Below, piece after piece: positions 52,538 through 61,024 of a DNA stretch of 64,000 nucleotides; the stretch's first letter is position 1; every line of letters begins with the position of its first letter. This stretch comes from Bacteroides congonensis (GTDB taxonomy: Bacteria; Bacteroidota; Bacteroidia; Bacteroidales; Bacteroidaceae). The stretch spans positions 574,301 to 638,300 of the forward strand of contig NZ_FQXY01000008.1 in the NCBI RefSeq assembly GCF_900130125.1, in the 5' to 3' direction. The notes beneath the pieces were generated by a model. It was not told the origin of the DNA, did no database searches, and saw only the letters and a program-made list of their open reading frames with translations. Position numbers and translations under genes: made by a program.

Positions 52538-53674
52538 ATGAAAACTTATCTAGTGACCGGTGCCGCAGGTTTTATCGGCGCGAATTACATTAAGTACATC
52601 TTGGGCAAGTATAGCGACGTCAAAGTCGTGATACTGGACGCTCTGACGTATGCGGGTAACTTGGGGACGATTGCCAAAGACATCGACAACGAACGCTGCT
52701 TTTTTATCAAGGGAGATATTTGCAGCCGCGATGTGGTGGACGGTCTTTTTGCTGAGTATCGTTTTGACTATGTGGTGAATTTTGCTGCCGAAAGTCATGT
52801 AGACCGCAGTATCGAAAATCCGCAACTGTTCCTGATTACGAATATTCTCGGGACACAGAACTTGTTGGATTGCGCACGTCGCGCATGGGTGATGGGTAAA
52901 GACGAACATGGTTACCCGACCTGGAGAAAGGGTGTACGCTATCATCAGGTATCTACCGATGAGGTGTACGGTTCGCTCGGAGCTGAAGGGTATTTCACCG
53001 AGGCTACCCCGCTTTGTCCTCACAGCCCGTACAGTGCTTCCAAAACGAGCGCGGATATGTTCGTAATGGCTTATCATGACACGTATAAGATGCCGGTTAC
53101 GATTACCCGCTGTTCAAATAACTATGGCCCGTATCATTTTCCTGAGAAGTTGATTCCGTTGATAATCAAGAATATCCTCGAAGGAAAGCATCTGCCTGTC
53201 TACGGTGACGGCAGCAACGTGCGCGACTGGCTTTATGTGGAAGACCACTGCAAAGCGATTGACGTCGTAGTGCGTGAAGGTAAGGAAGGTGAAGTGTACA
53301 ACGTAGGTGGACACAACGAGAAGACAAATCTCGAAATTGTGAAGTTGACTATCTCTACCATTCACCGTCTGATGACGGAGAACCCCGAATATCGCAAGAT
53401 TCTCAAGAAGAAAGTGAAAGATGCCAACGGTGAGATTTCTATTGATTGGATTAACGAAGACCTGATTACTTTTGTCAAAGACCGTTTGGGACACGACCAG
53501 CGTTACGCTATCGACCCGACGAAGATTACAGATGCTTTAGGCTGGTATCCGGAAACGAAATTCGAAGTTGGAATTGTGAAGACTATCGAATGGTATTTGG
53601 AAAATCAAGCCTGGGTGGAAGAAGTTACCAGTGGCGATTATCAGGGATATTACGAAAAGATGTACGGAAAATAA
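52538..53674 (+). CDS. rfbB: dTDP-glucose 4,6-dehydratase
   Basis: Second enzyme of dTDP-rhamnose synthesis, an extended SDR of 378 residues. NAD motif TGAAGFIG at residues 7-14, AAESHVDRSI, STDEVYGSLG, YSASKTSADM with the YxxxK pair, and NNYGPYHFPEKLIP. About 25 residues longer than E. coli RmlB through an insert near residue 300 (KKKVKDANGEISIDW). Ends the two-gene unit. Confidence 0.95.
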   Translation: MKTYLVTGAAGFIGANYIKYILGKYSDVKVVILDALTYAGNLGTIAKDIDNERCFFIKGDICSRDVVDGLFAEYRFDYVVNFAAESHVDRSIENPQLFLITNILGTQNLLDCARRAWVMGKDEHGYPTWRKGVRYHQVSTDEVYGSLGAEGYFTEATPLCPHSPYSASKTSADMFVMAYHDTYKMPVTITRCSNNYGPYHFPEKLIPLIIKNILEGKHLPVYGDGSNVRDWLYVEDHCKAIDVVVREGKEGEVYNVGGHNEKTNLEIVKLTISTIHRLMTENPEYRKILKKKVKDANGEISIDWINEDLITFVKDRLGHDQRYAIDPTKITDALGWYPETKFEVGIVKTIEWYLENQAWVEEVTSGDYQGYYEKMYGK

Positions 53675-53695
53675 AGAAGAGTTCTTAAATTGAAT

Positions 53696-53724
53696 GAATG
53701 AAGAGTTTTCTTCATTCTTCATTT
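53696..53724. terminator. terminator between rfbB and menA
   Basis: GAATGAAGA pairs perfectly with TCTTCATTC (loop GTTT), followed by TTCATTTTT; it serves the convergent genes. Confidence 0.75.
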
Positions 53725-54615
53725 TTAAAGAACCATTCCGATAGATAAAAGAATACCCATAAGCAGCATATTGCGTGAAGTCTCGCCTAATATGCTGTTT
53801 AATTTTTTGCCACTGTATATATTTACCATCCGTCTCCAGGTGAGGAAATGCGGAATCAGGTAAAGTTGCGGGAGAAGGGCGGCATAGATATGTCCTTCAA
53901 AAAGGAAAAACAGGCAGAGGAGAGAAGCCGCAATTCCTAGTGTCAGATAGAAATAGCGTCCGAACTTCTCACCGAAACGGACAATAACCGTTCGTTTTCC
54001 GCTCCGTGCATCCGCTTCGCGATCCCGATAGTTGTTTACTACCAGTAAAGTGTCGATAAGCAGTCCGCAGACAAGGGAAGCGACGGTGACATCCGGCGTC
54101 CATGTCAACGCTTGCACATAATAAGTTCCGCCCACGGGTACGAATCCAAAAAAGACAATGACCAGTATATCTCCCCAACCATTGTAGGAGAGGGGATAAG
54201 GCCCCGTAGTATAAAGGAAAGCGAATAATACGCAAAGTACTCCGACAATAATAAGCTCCCATCCGGCAAAGAAAAGCAATGTGCAACCGATAAGACAGGC
54301 AAGGGCAACGGTCACAATAATTCCTGTTTTCATCGCTTGCGGAGAAATCCATCCTTGCGCGCAGGCGCGTTCAGGGCCCAGGCGGTCTTCACGGTCGGTT
54401 CCTTTGAGAAAGTCGAAAAGGTCATTGATGAAATTGGCGGCAATCTGCATCAAACTCGCAAACAGGCAGCAGATAAGTGCGGGCAACCAATGAAAATGTC
54501 CGTCCATCGTGGCGAGTGCCGTACCTATCAAGACTGGTGTAATGGCTCCTGTGAGTGTCTTGGGACGTGCTGCTAATATCCATGCTTGTAATGAGTTACG
54601 CTTTACTGCTTCCAT
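53725..54615 (-). CDS. menA: 1,4-dihydroxy-2-naphthoate polyprenyltransferase
   Basis: Membrane prenyltransferase of the UbiA superfamily in menaquinone synthesis. 296 residues from the ATG at 54615 (MEAVKRNSLQ), nine hydrophobic segments. First Asp motif NFINDLFDFLKGTDREDR, second NNYRDREADARSGKRT. The in-frame ATG at 54657 lies upstream of the promoter box and is not used. The prenyl donor could come from the synthase at 14785. Confidence 0.94.
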   Translation of the reverse strand: MEAVKRNSLQAWILAARPKTLTGAITPVLIGTALATMDGHFHWLPALICCLFASLMQIAANFINDLFDFLKGTDREDRLGPERACAQGWISPQAMKTGIIVTVALACLIGCTLLFFAGWELIIVGVLCVLFAFLYTTGPYPLSYNGWGDILVIVFFGFVPVGGTYYVQALTWTPDVTVASLVCGLLIDTLLVVNNYRDREADARSGKRTVIVRFGEKFGRYFYLTLGIAASLLCLFFLFEGHIYAALLPQLYLIPHFLTWRRMVNIYSGKKLNSILGETSRNMLLMGILLSIGMVL

Positions 54616-54646
54616 ACTTTTATATATTATAAAGAGTTTTGACGGA

Positions 54647-54654
54647 CAAAGATA
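54647..54654 (-). promoter_or_regulatory. -7 promoter box of menA
   Basis: TATCTTTG on the minus strand, 31 bases before the menA start. Confidence 0.65.
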
Positions 54655-54666
54655 CATGATTTTTCG

Positions 54667-54826
54667 TATCTTTACGCCCCAAAAAACTTCAAACTATAGA
54701 GAATATATGGAGAAGATTGAGGAAATATGTAAAGAAGATTAAGAAAGTATGCAGAGAAAACTAAGAGCAATAGAAAAATAACTAAGAGAAAAATAGAGAG
54801 AATATTAAGAGATAAATAAATAGAAA
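54667..54826 (+). promoter_or_regulatory. purine-rich leader with a possible -7 box
   Basis: TATCTTTA at 54667-54674 is one base off the consensus. From about 54710 to 54826 the plus strand is nearly all A and G (AACTAAGAG-like words). A short frame MEKIEEICKED (54706-54741) lies in it. This may be the long 5' leader of the phosphoesterase lipoprotein gene. Confidence 0.35.
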
Positions 54827-55891
54827 ATGAAGAAAACAATATACCCTTTTATCCTGTTGACGTTGCTTTTGTTGGTTTCTTGCAAATCGAAAAAGAACCT
54901 GGTAGCAACCTTGCCACGCCCAGTTTTGAACATCGACTCCGTTTCCACGGATATAACGGATACTACCGGCGCCATTGCCGAAATGTTCAATCCCGACCAT
55001 TCGCAACTCAAAGACTTGGACGTCTCAAAAAACAAGAAACGTACACCCAAGAAACAAGAAACCCTTGCCGACGACCAACACTCTGACTGGGTGCTTCGTG
55101 GCACAAAGATAACCTCTTCGACAGTCAAACTCTCTTCTGCCTATACGGGCATAGACCGTGTCGTGAACTACGACTTTACTCACCGTGACGTTCCCGAAGC
55201 ATTCGAGGGTTTCCGCATCGCTTTCATTTCCGACTTGCACTATAAGAGCTTATTCAAAGAACAAGGCTTGAACAGCCTTGTCAATCTCTTGATTGCTCAA
55301 AAGGCGGATGTTCTCTTGATGGGCGGTGATTACCAGGAAGGCTGCGAATACGTAGAACCTCTATTTGCCGCACTTTCGCGCGTAAAGACACCGATGGGAA
55401 CTTATGGAGTGATGGGGAATAACGACTATGAACGTTGCCACGACGATATTGTACGTACGATGGAATATTACGGAATGCGTGTGCTGGAACATAAAGTGGA
55501 TACGCTTCGCAGAGACGGCCAGCAGATTCTCATCGCCGGAGTGCGCAACCCTTTCGACCTTGCCCGCAATGGCGTATCACCGTCTTTGGCACTTTCTCCC
55601 AAAGACTTCGTGATCCTGCTCGTGCACACACCGGATTATATAGAAGACGTTTCGATAGCCAACACCGACCTCGCCTTGGCGGGACATACACATGGCGGAC
55701 AAGTCCGTATATTTGGAGTTGCTCCGATACTGCCCTCGCATTACGGCAATCGTTTCGTGACCGGACTGGCTTATAACTCGGCAAAGATTCCCTTGATTGT
55801 CACCAATGGTATCGGTACCTCACAAATGCCAATCCGTATCGGTGCTCCGGCAGAAATAGTAATGATAACGCTCCATCGGCTGACGGAGTAA
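54827..55891 (+). CDS. calcineurin-like metallophosphoesterase lipoprotein
   Basis: 354 residues. Lipobox LVSC with Cys19, a polar N-terminal region of about 100 residues (KKRTPKKQE), then the phosphoesterase core: SDLHY, GGDYQEG, MGNNDYE, VHTPD and AGHTHGGQ. The usual GNHD motif has Asn for His (GNND), as seen in the YkuE/YaeI-like branch. Membrane-anchored outside the cytoplasm; the substrate may be a lipid or nucleotide ester, unknown. Confidence 0.88.
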   Translation: MKKTIYPFILLTLLLLVSCKSKKNLVATLPRPVLNIDSVSTDITDTTGAIAEMFNPDHSQLKDLDVSKNKKRTPKKQETLADDQHSDWVLRGTKITSSTVKLSSAYTGIDRVVNYDFTHRDVPEAFEGFRIAFISDLHYKSLFKEQGLNSLVNLLIAQKADVLLMGGDYQEGCEYVEPLFAALSRVKTPMGTYGVMGNNDYERCHDDIVRTMEYYGMRVLEHKVDTLRRDGQQILIAGVRNPFDLARNGVSPSLALSPKDFVILLVHTPDYIEDVSIANTDLALAGHTHGGQVRIFGVAPILPSHYGNRFVTGLAYNSAKIPLIVTNGIGTSQMPIRIGAPAEIVMITLHRLTE

Positions 55892-55894
55892 GTA

Positions 55895-56012
55895 CACTTT
55901 CTTGCATCACTTTCTGTAGAATATCACACTTTTCTGCACGACTTTTTGCATGTTTACTACACTTTTCTGTACCACTTTGTGTTAAATCCTGCACTTTTTG
56001 GTGCGACTTTTT
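55895..56012. repeat. degenerate ~32-bp repeats with paired CACTTT words
   Basis: CACTTT or GACTTT words occur in pairs 12-13 bases apart at 55895/55908, 55927/55939, 55960/55973 and 55992/56005; the pairs recur every 32-33 bases. They fill the gap between two genes up to the next promoter. Confidence 0.65.
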
Positions 56013-56033
56013 GTAAGTCTCCTCTTTGCTGTT

Positions 56034-56041
56034 TATATTTG
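56034..56041 (+). promoter_or_regulatory. -7 promoter box of the AAA ATPase gene
   Basis: TATATTTG with TTTG at 56010-56013, spaced 20 bases, a full match to the Bacteroides pattern. The -33 element is the end of the repeat array. Confidence 0.7.
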
Positions 56042-56077
56042 TATCTCATAAGTAGTTGATAATAAAAGAAAAGAAGA

Positions 56078-57367
56078 ATGAGAAGAGACGCAATGCAGCA
56101 GTTGTATGATTGGAAATCAAAGGCTTCGAGGAAGCCTTTGATAATTCGTGGTGCACGCCAGGTGGGGAAAACATGGCTGATGAAGGAATTTGCTGCAACT
56201 TCGTATAAACAGTTTGCTTATATCAACTTCGAAGATAACGAAGTGATGAAGGACGTTTTTCAGAAGGATTTTGATATTGAACGTGTTCTGATGGCTATAC
56301 AGTTGGTCACCGGAGTAGTAGTGGATACTGATACATTAATTATCTTTGATGAACTTCAAGAGGCATCGCGCGGACTGACAGCTTTGAAATATTTTCAGGA
56401 GAAGGCGCCACAATATCATGTGGTTGCGGCAGGTTCTTTGCTGGGTATTGCTATGCACAAGAATGACTCTTTTCCGGTGGGAAAGGTTGATTTTATAGAT
56501 TTGTATCCGCTTTCTTTTTCCGAGTTTTTGGAAGCTGCGGGGCAGGAGTCTTTTGCCCGCTTACTTGTAAAACAAGACTGGAAGTTGATATCTGCTTTTC
56601 GCTCGAAGTTCATTGATTTTCTAAAGCAATATTATTTTATAGGTGGAATGCCCGAGGTAGTGAATGCTTTTATAGAGCATAAAGACTATGCGGAAGTACG
56701 CCGGTTGCAACAAAATATTTTGGATTCTTATGACCGTGACTTCTCCAAGCACGTGCCAATTGTCGAAGTACCCCGTATTCGTATGGTGTGGCGTTCGGTG
56801 CCGGCGCAGTTGGCGAAAGAGAATCGTAAGTTTATCTATAGAATGGTGAAAGAAGGGGCAAGAGCTAAAGATTTTGAACTGGCTATAGAGTGGTTGATGG
56901 ATGCAGGACTTATTTATAAGGTAAACCGGGTGAAGAAAGGCGGGATTCCTTTGTCCGCCTATGAAGACTTTTCGGCTTTTAAATTGTTTCTGCTGGATAC
57001 CGGACTGATGGGGGCAATGAGTGGACTGCCGCCACAGGCTTTACTAGAGGGTAATGTCTTATTTACTGATTATAAAGGAGCAATAACCGAGCAATATGTA
57101 TTGCAGCAATTGAAGTCTATAAAAGGATTGAATGTATATTATTGGTCTTCGGATACTTCCAGGGGAGAATTGGATTTTCTTCTGCAAAAGGATATTCGGA
57201 TTATTCCGGTCGAAGTAAAAGCTGAGGAGAATTTGCAGTCAAAAAGCCTGCGTTCTTTTATTGAAAAGAATACAGCACTACATGGTGTTCGATTTTCTAT
57301 GTCCGATTATCGGGAGCAGGATTGGATGACAAATTACCCGTTGTATTCCGTCGGATATGTGCTTTAA
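56078..57367 (+). CDS. AAA family ATPase with DUF4143 domain
   Basis: 429 residues. N-terminal P-loop GARQVGKTW (about 20-28), [13 protein letters not shown]alker [11 protein letters not shown]; the second half is a nuclease-like DUF4143 domain ([44 protein letters not shown]), with the E-LDF-EVK pattern of PD-(D/E)XK folds. Many such genes exist per genome in Bacteroides and archaea; the function is unknown. Single gene. Confidence 0.88.
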   Translation: MRRDAMQQLYDWKSKASRKPLIIRGARQVGKTWLMKEFAATSYKQFAYINFEDNEVMKDVFQKDFDIERVLMAIQLVTGVVVDTDTLIIFDELQEASRGLTALKYFQEKAPQYHVVAAGSLLGIAMHKNDSFPVGKVDFIDLYPLSFSEFLEAAGQESFARLLVKQDWKLISAFRSKFIDFLKQYYFIGGMPEVVNAFIEHKDYAEVRRLQQNILDSYDRDFSKHVPIVEVPRIRMVWRSVPAQLAKENRKFIYRMVKEGARAKDFELAIEWLMDAGLIYKVNRVKKGGIPLSAYEDFSAFKLFLLDTGLMGAMSGLPPQALLEGNVLFTDYKGAITEQYVLQQLKSIKGLNVYYWSSDTSRGELDFLLQKDIRIIPVEVKAEENLQSKSLRSFIEKNTALHGVRFSMSDYREQDWMTNYPLYSVGYVL

Positions 57368-57954
57368 GTATTTCTCAAGCCTTTTATAGCTTCCCAAACT
57401 TTCGGATGCAGAAAATATCGGATATCTTTTCCTGCGTCCAAAGCCTCACGGATAAATGTAGAACTGATTTCGAACACAGGGGAGTGAACGAGACGTACCG
57501 TTTCCGGCAATTCCTCTTTATTCACGGGAAAGCCCGGACGGGGGTAAATGATGATTTGGTTCTCCTTGATGATACGCTCCGACTGATACCAACGGTCGAA
57601 GCGTGCCCAATTATCCGAACCGATGATAAAATGAAATTCACGTTCGGGATACGCTTCGCGCAATTTCTCCAATGTATGTACGCTGTAAGAAGGGCGTGGC
57701 AGATGACACTCGAAATCCGAGACTTGAAAGCGAGGATAATCACTGATAGATAACCTGACTAATTGAAGACGGAGCTCGTCACTCCATAACTCATCCTGCG
57801 TTTTTAAAGGGTTTTGCGGGCTGACCATAAACCAAATTTCGTCCAATCCCTCGTACTCACAAAGATAATTGGCTAAAGCGAGATGCCCGATATGAATCGG
57901 ATTGAATGACCCGCTAAAGATTCCAATTTTTGGTTTGCTGACTTTTTCCGCCAT
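57364..57954 (-). CDS. nadD: nicotinate-nucleotide adenylyltransferase
   Basis: Adenylates nicotinate mononucleotide in NAD synthesis. 196 residues. Nucleotide-binding [10 protein letters not shown] at 14-23 and the late [12 protein letters not shown] (ISSTxxR) motif. Third gene of yicC-gmk-nadD, 12 bases after gmk. Its end overlaps the convergent AAA ATPase gene by four bases. Confidence 0.95.
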   Translation of the reverse strand: MAEKVSKPKIGIFSGSFNPIHIGHLALANYLCEYEGLDEIWFMVSPQNPLKTQDELWSDELRLQLVRLSISDYPRFQVSDFECHLPRPSYSVHTLEKLREAYPEREFHFIIGSDNWARFDRWYQSERIIKENQIIIYPRPGFPVNKEELPETVRLVHSPVFEISSTFIREALDAGKDIRYFLHPKVWEAIKGLRNT

Positions 57955-57966
57955 CCCTCTACTTCG

Positions 57967-58533
57967 TTATTTTTCCAAGAATTCCCTGATAACCTTCAAA
58001 GCTTCCCCCTTAGCTATTTCCAAATTATCATTCACGATGACACAATCAAACTGCGGAGCAAAACCTAATTCATACTCTGCCTTCGCGATGCGGCTTTCAA
58101 TCACCTCAGGCGCATCTGTTCCGCGACCTTCCAACCGGCAGCGCAGTTCTTCCACCGAAGGCGGCTGTACGAACACCGACAAAGCCCGGTCGCCATAAAA
58201 CTTCTTGATATTGCACCCGCCTACCACATCGACATCGAATACCACATTCTGTCCGGCTTCCAGTTGCTTCTCCACTTGTGCTTTCAGCGTGCCGTAATAG
58301 CGGTCTTTGTATACTTCTTCGTATTCAAGAAATTCATTGTTCTCTATGCGGCAGCGAAACTCTTCGGGAGTAAGAAAGAAATATTCAATCCCGTGCTGCT
58401 CTGTTCCACGCGGCGGACGACTGGTGGCAGAGATAGAAAACGCAAGATTCAAGTTCTGCGTCAGCAGATAATTGATGATAGTAGATTTGCCTGACCCTGA
58501 CGGAGCAGAGAAAATAATTAATTTGCCTGTCAT
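57967..58533 (-). CDS. gmk: guanylate kinase
   Basis: Phosphorylates GMP to GDP. 188 residues from the ATG at 58533 (MTGKLIIFSAPSG). P-loop SAPSGSGKST, SATSRPPRGTE, YFFLTPEEF and DVDVVGG are typical. A TTG nine codons upstream lies in the tandem repeat and is not likely to be used. The 18-bp repeat stands directly before it in the leader. Confidence 0.95.
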   Translation of the reverse strand: MTGKLIIFSAPSGSGKSTIINYLLTQNLNLAFSISATSRPPRGTEQHGIEYFFLTPEEFRCRIENNEFLEYEEVYKDRYYGTLKAQVEKQLEAGQNVVFDVDVVGGCNIKKFYGDRALSVFVQPPSVEELRCRLEGRGTDAPEVIESRIAKAEYELGFAPQFDCVIVNDNLEIAKGEALKVIREFLEK

Positions 58534-58544
58534 TGGTGAAATGA

Positions 58545-58610
58545 TTTGAATTACACTCAAAATTTAAATTACATTCAATGTTTAAATTACATTCAAGACT
58601 TGAATTACAT
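58545..58610. repeat. 18-bp tandem repeat between yicC and gmk
   Basis: Units TTTGAATTACACTCAAAA, TTTAAATTACATTCAATG and TTTAAATTACATTCAAGA begin at 58545, 58563 and 58581; a partial fourth runs into the yicC stop codon. The repeat forms the whole spacer and ends 12 bases before the gmk ATG. Confidence 0.85.
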
Positions 58611-59486
58611 AACGTTCAACACCTGCTCCTTAATCTGTTCCAACTCATCCTTCATCTGAACGACGATTTTCTGCATTTCTGCGTGATTGGACTTGCTGCC
58701 CAGCGTATTGATTTCACGCCCCATCTCCTGAGCGATAAATCCGAGTTTCTTGCCCTGTCCGCTACCACTTTCCATCGTACTGATAAAATATTTCAGATGA
58801 TTGCCCAAGCGTTGCTTCTCTTCGTTCACGTCTAGTTTCTCGATATAATAAATCAACTCCTGTTCCAGGCGGTTCTTATCGTAATCCACGCTCAAAGTCT
58901 TTTCGAGAGCATCCGTGATACGTTCTTTCACCTTCTCTACACGTTCCTTCTCGTACGGAGTGATTTTTTCGAGCAAGCTGTTGATATTCGCAATCTTCTC
59001 ACGGAATTTCTTTTCCAGTGCGGCGCCTTCCTGCTTGCGGAAATCCACCAGATGGCCGACCGCTTCGAGTACAGTGGCATGAACCGTATTCCATTCCTCT
59101 TCCGAAAGTTCCTGAATTTCCGTTTTCGACATCACGTCCGGCATGCGGAGCAATACCTGAAGCCAGTCTCCCGGTTCCGGACGAGGAATACCCAGTTCGT
59201 TGCAGATTGAATCCAGTTGAAGATAGTAATTTTCAAGAATTGCTTTATTGACAGGGATAGCGTCCGCACCCTCTTTCTTCTCAATCCACAGGCTGAAGTC
59301 AACCTTTCCACGTTCCAGCACTTTCGAAATCTCGTTGCGGATTTCAATCTCTTTTTCACGGTAAGCCGGAGCAATACGGGTGGACAAGTCCATCGCTTTG
59401 CTGTTGAGCGACTTGATTTCTACATTTATTTTTTTATCGGGGAGTTCGGCCGTAGCTTTGCCGTATCCTGTCATAGACTGTATCAT
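58605..59486 (-). CDS. YicC family protein
   Basis: 293 residues, full length; starts MIQSMTGYGKA as in the family, with the C-terminal DUF1732 end (FIAQEMGREINTLGSKSNHAE). YicC is a metal-dependent endoribonuclease in E. coli; that activity is by analogy. First gene of yicC-gmk-nadD, an order known from many bacteria. Its final codons touch the 18-bp repeat. Confidence 0.93.
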   Translation of the reverse strand: MIQSMTGYGKATAELPDKKINVEIKSLNSKAMDLSTRIAPAYREKEIEIRNEISKVLERGKVDFSLWIEKKEGADAIPVNKAILENYYLQLDSICNELGIPRPEPGDWLQVLLRMPDVMSKTEIQELSEEEWNTVHATVLEAVGHLVDFRKQEGAALEKKFREKIANINSLLEKITPYEKERVEKVKERITDALEKTLSVDYDKNRLEQELIYYIEKLDVNEEKQRLGNHLKYFISTMESGSGQGKKLGFIAQEMGREINTLGSKSNHAEMQKIVVQMKDELEQIKEQVLNVM

Positions 59487-59503
59487 AAACTTAAAGTTTT
59501 GTG

Positions 59504-59511
59504 CAAAAGTA
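59504..59511 (-). promoter_or_regulatory. -7 promoter box of yicC-gmk-nadD
   Basis: TACTTTTG on the minus strand, 17 bases before the yicC start. Confidence 0.6.
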
Positions 59512-59543
59512 CACGAATATTTTAAGAATTGGAAATAATCACG

Positions 59544-59551
59544 TAAATTTG
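59544..59551 (+). promoter_or_regulatory. -7 promoter box of tsaB
   Basis: TAAATTTG, 24 bases before the ATG at 59576; it rules out the in-frame start codon at 59501. Confidence 0.55.
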
Positions 59552-59575
59552 CGACAATTTAATAAGTTGATTTTT

Positions 59576-60265
59576 ATGTCGTGTATACTGAATATTGAAA
59601 CCTCTACCTCTGTTTGCTCGGTAGCGGCCAGTCAAGACGGACAGACGATTTTTGTGAAAGAAGACTTGAAAGGCCCTTCACACGCCGTGTCTCTGGGAGT
59701 ATTTGTAGATGAAGCGTTGTCTTTCATTGACAGTCATGCCATCCCGTTGGATGCGGTCGCGGTGAGTTGCGGCCCGGGTTCTTATACAGGACTTCGGATA
59801 GGGGTTTCGATGGCAAAAGGAGTTTGTTACGGACGCAATGTCCCCTTGATAGGAATACAGACGCTTGAAGTATTGAGCGTCCCCGTGCTGTTGTATCACG
59901 ACCTGCCCGAAGACGCGTTGCTCTGCCCGATGATAGATGCACGCCGCATGGAAGTCTATGCAGCCATCTACGACCGGGGCTTGAACGTGAAGCGTGCCAT
60001 CGCCGCCGACATCGTCGACGAAACGTCTTATCTGGAATATCTCGACCGCCAGCCTGTCTACTTCTACGGCAACGGAGCCGCCAAATGCCGCGAAAAGATT
60101 ACGCATCCCAACGCGCATTTTATCGATGACATCCACCCGCTGGCAAAAATGATGTTCCCGCTGGCAGAGAAAGCGGTAGCCACCGAAGATTACAAAGACG
60201 TGGCCTACTTCGAACCTTTCTACCTGAAAGAATTCGTAGCTTCCATGCCTAAAAAACTATTATAA
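59576..60265 (+). CDS. tsaB: tRNA threonylcarbamoyladenosine synthesis protein TsaB
   Basis: Partner of TsaD in making the t6A37 modification of tRNA. 229 residues from the ATG at 59576 (MSCILNIETSTSVCS). ASKHA-fold: the N-terminal IETSTSVCSVA, then SCGPGSYTGLRIGVSMAKG and DARRMEVYAAIYD. Shorter than TsaD and without its metal-binding His pair, so TsaB is the right call. Confidence 0.94.
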   Translation: MSCILNIETSTSVCSVAASQDGQTIFVKEDLKGPSHAVSLGVFVDEALSFIDSHAIPLDAVAVSCGPGSYTGLRIGVSMAKGVCYGRNVPLIGIQTLEVLSVPVLLYHDLPEDALLCPMIDARRMEVYAAIYDRGLNVKRAIAADIVDETSYLEYLDRQPVYFYGNGAAKCREKITHPNAHFIDDIHPLAKMMFPLAEKAVATEDYKDVAYFEPFYLKEFVASMPKKLL

Positions 60266-60319
60266 GACTTGCTTGTTATGAATTATCCATCATCCATTGT
60301 AGAATTATCCATTAAAGAT

Positions 60320-60931
60320 ATGCAATATAACACTCAACAGAAAAGAATGCCGCTTCCTGAATACGGACGCAGCATCCAGAACATGGTCGATTATGCATTG
60401 ACTATCCAGGATCGTGCAGAACGTCAGCGTTGTGCCAACACTATCATCAACATCATGGGAAATATGTTCCCTCATCTGCGTGATGTGCCCGATTTCAAGC
60501 ATAAATTGTGGGATCACCTCGCCATCATGTCCGGTTTCGAACTGGATATCGACTATCCTTATGAAATTATCCGTGAAGATAACCTGGTGACACGTCCAGA
60601 CCACATTCCTTATTACACTTCCCGTATGCGTTACCGTCACTACGGACGCACATTGGAAATTCTGATAAAGAAAGCCATCGAATTTCCCGAAGGAAACGAA
60701 AAGAGAAACCTCGTAGCCCTCATCTGCAACCACATGAAGAAGGACTACATGGCATGGAACAAGGATACGGTAGACGACAAGAAGATTGCCGAAGACCTCT
60801 ACGAACTTTCCGACGGCAAACTTCAGATGACGGATGATATCGTCCGCCTGATGGCAGAACGTTTGAACCAGAACTATCGTCCGAAGACGAACTATACCAA
60901 TAACCGTCAGAACACTAAGAGAAGATATTAG
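60320..60931 (+). CDS. DUF4290 domain-containing protein
   Basis: 203 residues of unknown function, conserved in Bacteroidetes. The family begins with a pattern like M-x-YNTQ...LPEYGR, so I choose the ATG at 60320 (MQYNTQQKRMPLPEYGRS) over the ATG at 60278. All-soluble, helical, with a basic Asn-rich tail (NNRQNTKRRY) suggesting nucleic-acid contact. Between tsaB and murA on the same strand. Confidence 0.85.
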   Translation: MQYNTQQKRMPLPEYGRSIQNMVDYALTIQDRAERQRCANTIINIMGNMFPHLRDVPDFKHKLWDHLAIMSGFELDIDYPYEIIREDNLVTRPDHIPYYTSRMRYRHYGRTLEILIKKAIEFPEGNEKRNLVALICNHMKKDYMAWNKDTVDDKKIAEDLYELSDGKLQMTDDIVRLMAERLNQNYRPKTNYTNNRQNTKRRY

Positions 60932-61024
60932 GAAAAAGTATTAGGGATTAAGTAAATACCTGATATTTAATGCCTGCTACTTTGATACATGACGCTAATA
61001 CTTAATACTTAAAACTAAATATCA

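Noticed and set aside
54706..54741. 11-codon frame in the purine-rich leader as a regulatory leader peptide
   Set aside because: No amino-acid run or attenuator hairpins seen; kept only as a remark in the leader entry.
57322..57753. 143-codon plus-strand frame opposite nadD
   Set aside because: Antisense shadow; nadD has all family motifs.
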